A stretch of 7,394 nucleotides of DNA from NCBI GenBank assembly GCA_017619905.1, contig JAFZRK010000123.1:1-7394 (forward strand), in the 5' to 3' direction. Positions within the stretch are counted from its first letter, which is position 1, and the number at the start of each line of letters is the position of its first letter. The position numbers and the translations under genes were made by a program. This document shows positions 6,175-7,394 of this stretch, piece after piece. The notes below the pieces were generated by a model. It saw nothing but the letters and a program-made list of their open reading frames with translations, was not told where the DNA came from and made no database searches. This stretch comes from Bacillota bacterium (GTDB lineage: Bacteria; Bacillota; Clostridia; Peptostreptococcales; Anaerovoracaceae).

Positions 6175-6429
6175 CTAGTCGATCGGCGGGAGCTTACGAT
6201 ACTCTCCAGTCTCCCACATTTCCTCCAGTTCTTTTTGATACTTGAGTATGAATTCTTTTACCATCAATTGCGCCTTTGGCGGGAACGCACCGTCCATCAG
6301 CTCGCCGGTAGCGATCAGAAAAGGCGCGTCAAGATCCTGGGTGATGGCGTGTACATGCGGCGGATTGTGTTCCTTGCCGCGCAAATACATAACGATGATG
6401 ATTCCATAAAAATGGCTGATCGTCGGCAT
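6175..6429 (-). CDS. DUF4160 domain protein (possible toxin partner)
   Basis: An 84-aa full-length DUF4160 protein. It starts MPTISHFYGIIIVMYL, carries the signature HNPPHVHA at 21-28, then TGELMDGAFPPKA and ends in ...KLPPID, as members of this family do. The open frame reaches back to an ATG at 6453, but that codon lies at the predicted transcription start and has no ribosome binding site. The ATG at 6427-6429 has GGGAGGAG just upstream and matches the family N-terminus, so I use it. It is the first gene of the pair and overlaps nothing: its stop codon abuts the next ATG. The histidine pair around PPHVH suggests a conserved functional site, but I know of no demonstrated activity. No signal peptide or membrane segment. 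Confidence 0.88.
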   Translation of the reverse strand: MPTISHFYGIIIVMYLRGKEHNPPHVHAITQDLDAPFLIATGELMDGAFPPKAQLMVKEFILKYQKELEEMWETGEYRKLPPID

Positions 6430-6455
6430 AGTCTCCTCCCATATCCCCCTCATTG

Positions 6456-6484
6456 ATTATATGGGAAATATCCCATATTGTCAA
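6456..6484 (-). promoter_or_regulatory. Perfect-consensus promoter of the DUF4160/DUF2442-HTH module
   Basis: On the minus strand TTGACA (6479-6484) and TATAAT (6456-6461) are separated by exactly 17 bp, an ideal sigma-70 promoter. Transcription would start near 6449, about 20 nt before the DUF4160 start codon. Such a strong promoter with a buried operator is typical of a tightly autorepressed gene pair. Confidence 0.88.
6459..6478. promoter_or_regulatory. Palindromic operator inside the promoter spacer
   Basis: A perfect inverted repeat, ATATGGGA (6459-6466), 4-nt spacer AATA, TCCCATAT (6471-6478), fills the whole space between the -35 and -10 boxes and overlaps the -10 edge. A dimeric HTH protein bound here would block RNA polymerase. 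The obvious candidate is the HTH protein encoded at 5710-6174; this is inference. Confidence 0.75.
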
Positions 6485-6489
6485 CTGCG

Positions 6490-6521
6490 TGTAAAACAAA
6501 AACTGCCGCTAGGCGCGGCAG
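6490..6521 (-). terminator. Rho-independent terminator of the Rrf2 gene
   Basis: Read leftward, CTGCCGC (complement of 6515-6521) pairs with GCGGCAG (complement of 6503-6509) around a 5-nt loop. It is followed by TTTTTGTTTT. It sits 28 nt past the Rrf2 stop and just upstream of the DUF4160 promoter, insulating the two units. Confidence 0.88.
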
Positions 6522-6548
6522 CAAAACAAATATCACTATACTGCTCGG

Positions 6549-6953
6549 TCACTCAGTAGCCAGCAGATCCGAAAGCTTCTTGCCGTAGAAGAAGTCGTGG
6601 GTCATGCGGTCGAATTCGAACCACAGGGGAAGCGTCCTGCATTCGGACGCCCTGTCGCAGCGCGGCGCTCCGCAGGACAGGCACGCTACGGTTGCCAGCG
6701 AACCCTCGGTAAGCTCCAGGATCTCGCCCACGGTGTATTCTTCCGGCTTCCTGCACAGGCGGTATCCCCCGCCCTTGCCGCTTATGCCTTCGATGAGGCG
6801 GCCTTCGACCAGGCTCTTTACTATTATCTCCAGATACTTCTTGGAGATGCCCTGCCTTTCGGCGATGTCCTTAAGAGGGACGTGGGCCTCGTCCGCGTGT
6901 TCGGCAAGGTCCAGCATGACCCTAAGCGCGTAGCGTCCTTTTGTAGAGATCAT
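6549..6953 (-). CDS. Rrf2-family transcriptional regulator, IscR-like, with a cysteine cluster
   Basis: A 134-aa regulator, typical Rrf2 length. The start is ATG 6953 (MISTKGRYALRVMLDLA, the family's standard N-terminus), with AAAGGAG at 6962-6968, 8 nt upstream. A longer frame from ATG 6980 begins inside the predicted -10 box and is rejected. The winged HTH covers about 1-70 (VPLKDIAERQGISKKYLEIIVKSL, then the wing GKGGGYRL). A cysteine cluster follows: C91, C94, C99 and C105 (CLSCGAPRCDRASEC), likely ligands of an Fe-S cluster as in IscR. The His three residues after the last cysteine in E. coli IscR is a Leu here (L108). It is divergent from a cysteine desulfurase, and palindromes lie on both promoters, so it probably senses Fe-S status and controls both. 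The exact subtype (IscR versus other Rrf2) is inferred. Confidence 0.92.
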   Translation of the reverse strand: MISTKGRYALRVMLDLAEHADEAHVPLKDIAERQGISKKYLEIIVKSLVEGRLIEGISGKGGGYRLCRKPEEYTVGEILELTEGSLATVACLSCGAPRCDRASECRTLPLWFEFDRMTHDFFYGKKLSDLLATE

Positions 6954-6971
6954 TTCAGCTTCTCCTTTCGT

Positions 6972-6996
6972 CTTACCCATTTTACCGCAGGGTAAG
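6972..6996. promoter_or_regulatory. Candidate Rrf2 operator on its own promoter
   Basis: Inverted arms CTTACCC (6972-6978) and GGGTAAG (6990-6996) lie 11 nt apart. Nested within is a shorter palindrome, TTACC (6982-6986) with GGTAA (6991-6995). Both overlap the predicted -10 and start point of the Rrf2 promoter. The half-site TTACC is shared with the second palindrome at 7023-7045, suggesting the same protein binds both. Confidence 0.55.
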
Positions 6997-7008
6997 TAGG
7001 AAAATCAA
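6979..7008 (-). promoter_or_regulatory. Predicted promoter of the Rrf2 regulator gene
   Basis: On the minus strand a -35 box TTGATT (7003-7008) and a -10 box TAAAAT (6979-6984) are 18 bp apart. The start point would be near 6972, about 19 nt before the ATG at 6953, which excludes the longer upstream start at 6980. Confidence 0.55.
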
Positions 7009-7022
7009 GCGCCTTTTGCTAA

Positions 7023-7045
7023 TTACCTATTGACATAGTAGGTAA
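7023..7045. promoter_or_regulatory. Candidate Rrf2 operator on the cysteine desulfurase promoter
   Basis: Perfect 7-bp arms TTACCTA (7023-7029) and TAGGTAA (7039-7045), 9 nt apart, enclose the -35 box TTGACA. A nested CTAT/ATAG repeat (7027-7030, 7035-7038) adds symmetry. The length and the inner TGAC resemble IscR-type sites as I remember them. Binding here would block the promoter. Confidence 0.7.
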
Positions 7046-7058
7046 ATAAGCGTATATT
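7030..7058 (+). promoter_or_regulatory. Predicted promoter of the cysteine desulfurase operon
   Basis: A perfect TTGACA (7030-7035) and a TATATT (7053-7058) are separated by exactly 17 bp. The start point would be near 7065. AAAAGGAG at 7073-7080 then precedes the ATG at 7087, so the leader is only about 22 nt. Confidence 0.82.
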
Positions 7059-7086
7059 TTCAGTGGACATAGAAAAGGAGAACGAC

Positions 7087-7394
7087 ATGAGGATATACGC
7101 GGACAACGCGGCAACTACAAGGATGAGCCGGAGCGCCATAGACGCGATGGTGGAATGCATGGAAAAGGAATTCGGCAACCCGTCCAGCCTCTACACCCTG
7201 GGGCAGAGCGCCAAGGAAGCGCTGGAACGGTCCCGCACGCGCGTGGCCGCGGCCATAAACGCGGACTCAAAAGAGATAACCTTCACATCAGGCGGCAGCG
7301 AGGCAGACAATCAGGCGATAAGATCCGCCGCCCTTGCGGGAAAGAAGGCCGGGAAGACCCACATCATATCCACGGCTTTCGAACACCACGCAGT
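7087..7394 (+). CDS. nifS: Cysteine desulfurase (NifS/IscS family), N-terminal part
   Basis: The first 102 codons of a PLP-dependent enzyme that takes sulfur from cysteine, making alanine, to build Fe-S clusters; the 3' end is outside the window. The start MRIYADNAATT is the family signature. FGNPSSLYTLGQ follows at 29-40, then the PLP phosphate-binding TFTSGGSEADN at 65-75 and EHHA at 99-102, where H100 corresponds to the PLP-stacking histidine. The catalytic lysine and the sulfur-carrying cysteine lie beyond the end, so NifS and IscS cannot be separated and the symbol is tentative. AAAAGGAG lies 6 nt before the ATG. In Firmicutes this gene usually follows or faces an Rrf2 regulator and precedes a NifU/IscU scaffold gene; here the regulator is divergent, with an operator on the promoter. 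Confidence 0.95.
   Translation, partial: MRIYADNAATTRMSRSAIDAMVECMEKEFGNPSSLYTLGQSAKEALERSRTRVAAAINADSKEITFTSGGSEADNQAIRSAALAGKKAGKTHIISTAFEHHA

Noticed and set aside
6430..6453. DUF4160 start at 6453
   Set aside because: It coincides with the predicted transcription start, has no ribosome binding site, and the added 8 residues encode the real ribosome binding site of ATG 6429.
6954..6980. Rrf2 start at 6980
   Set aside because: This ATG lies in the predicted -10 box, and its extra 9 codons contain the AAAGGAG site of the standard family start at 6953.

Overview
The window is compact, moderately GC-rich bacterial DNA with strong AAGGAG-type ribosome binding sites, short intergenic gaps and clear sigma-70 promoters. 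Despite the GC content it uses many ATA (Ile) codons. An M42 aminopeptidase, an Rrf2 regulator facing a cysteine desulfurase, and a cytosolic YunD-like 5'-nucleotidase suggest an anaerobic Firmicute (Clostridia-like). This is inference: no rRNA or other taxonomic marker is present. There are no tRNAs, CRISPR arrays, insertion sequences or integrases.

Layout, left to right. (a) 1-1326: the N-terminal 43 codons of an unidentified leftward gene, divergent from a LysR-family regulator (387-1274). The 255-bp gap between them holds a perfect 6+5+6 palindrome centred near -63 of the predicted leftward promoter, the usual place for a LysR activator site. The regulator ends at a strong hairpin terminator (1295-1326). 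(b) 1363-4508: a leftward three-gene operon with one predicted promoter (4480-4508): a 153-aa protein I do not recognise, a metallo-beta-lactamase-fold hydrolase with all zinc ligands, and a cytosolic 5'-nucleotidase-family metallophosphoesterase. (c) 4519-5694: a rightward M42 aminopeptidase with its own near-consensus promoter, back to back with the operon promoter, and a shared bidirectional terminator. (d) 5710-6484: a leftward two-gene module, DUF4160 then DUF2442 fused to an Xre-type HTH. The genes abut with no gap. They are driven by a perfect-consensus promoter whose 17-bp spacer is almost entirely a palindromic operator. It looks like a self-repressed toxin-antitoxin-like module. (e) 6490-7394: an Rrf2/IscR-like iron-sulfur regulator, divergent from a cysteine desulfurase that runs off the window. 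The 133-bp gap has two palindromes with related half-sites, one on each promoter, so the regulator probably controls both itself and iron-sulfur cluster assembly.

For several genes the longest open frame is not the real gene. Promoter and ribosome-binding-site positions move four starts inward: M42 to 4616, DUF4160 to 6429, Rrf2 to 6953 and the 153-aa protein to 4379.
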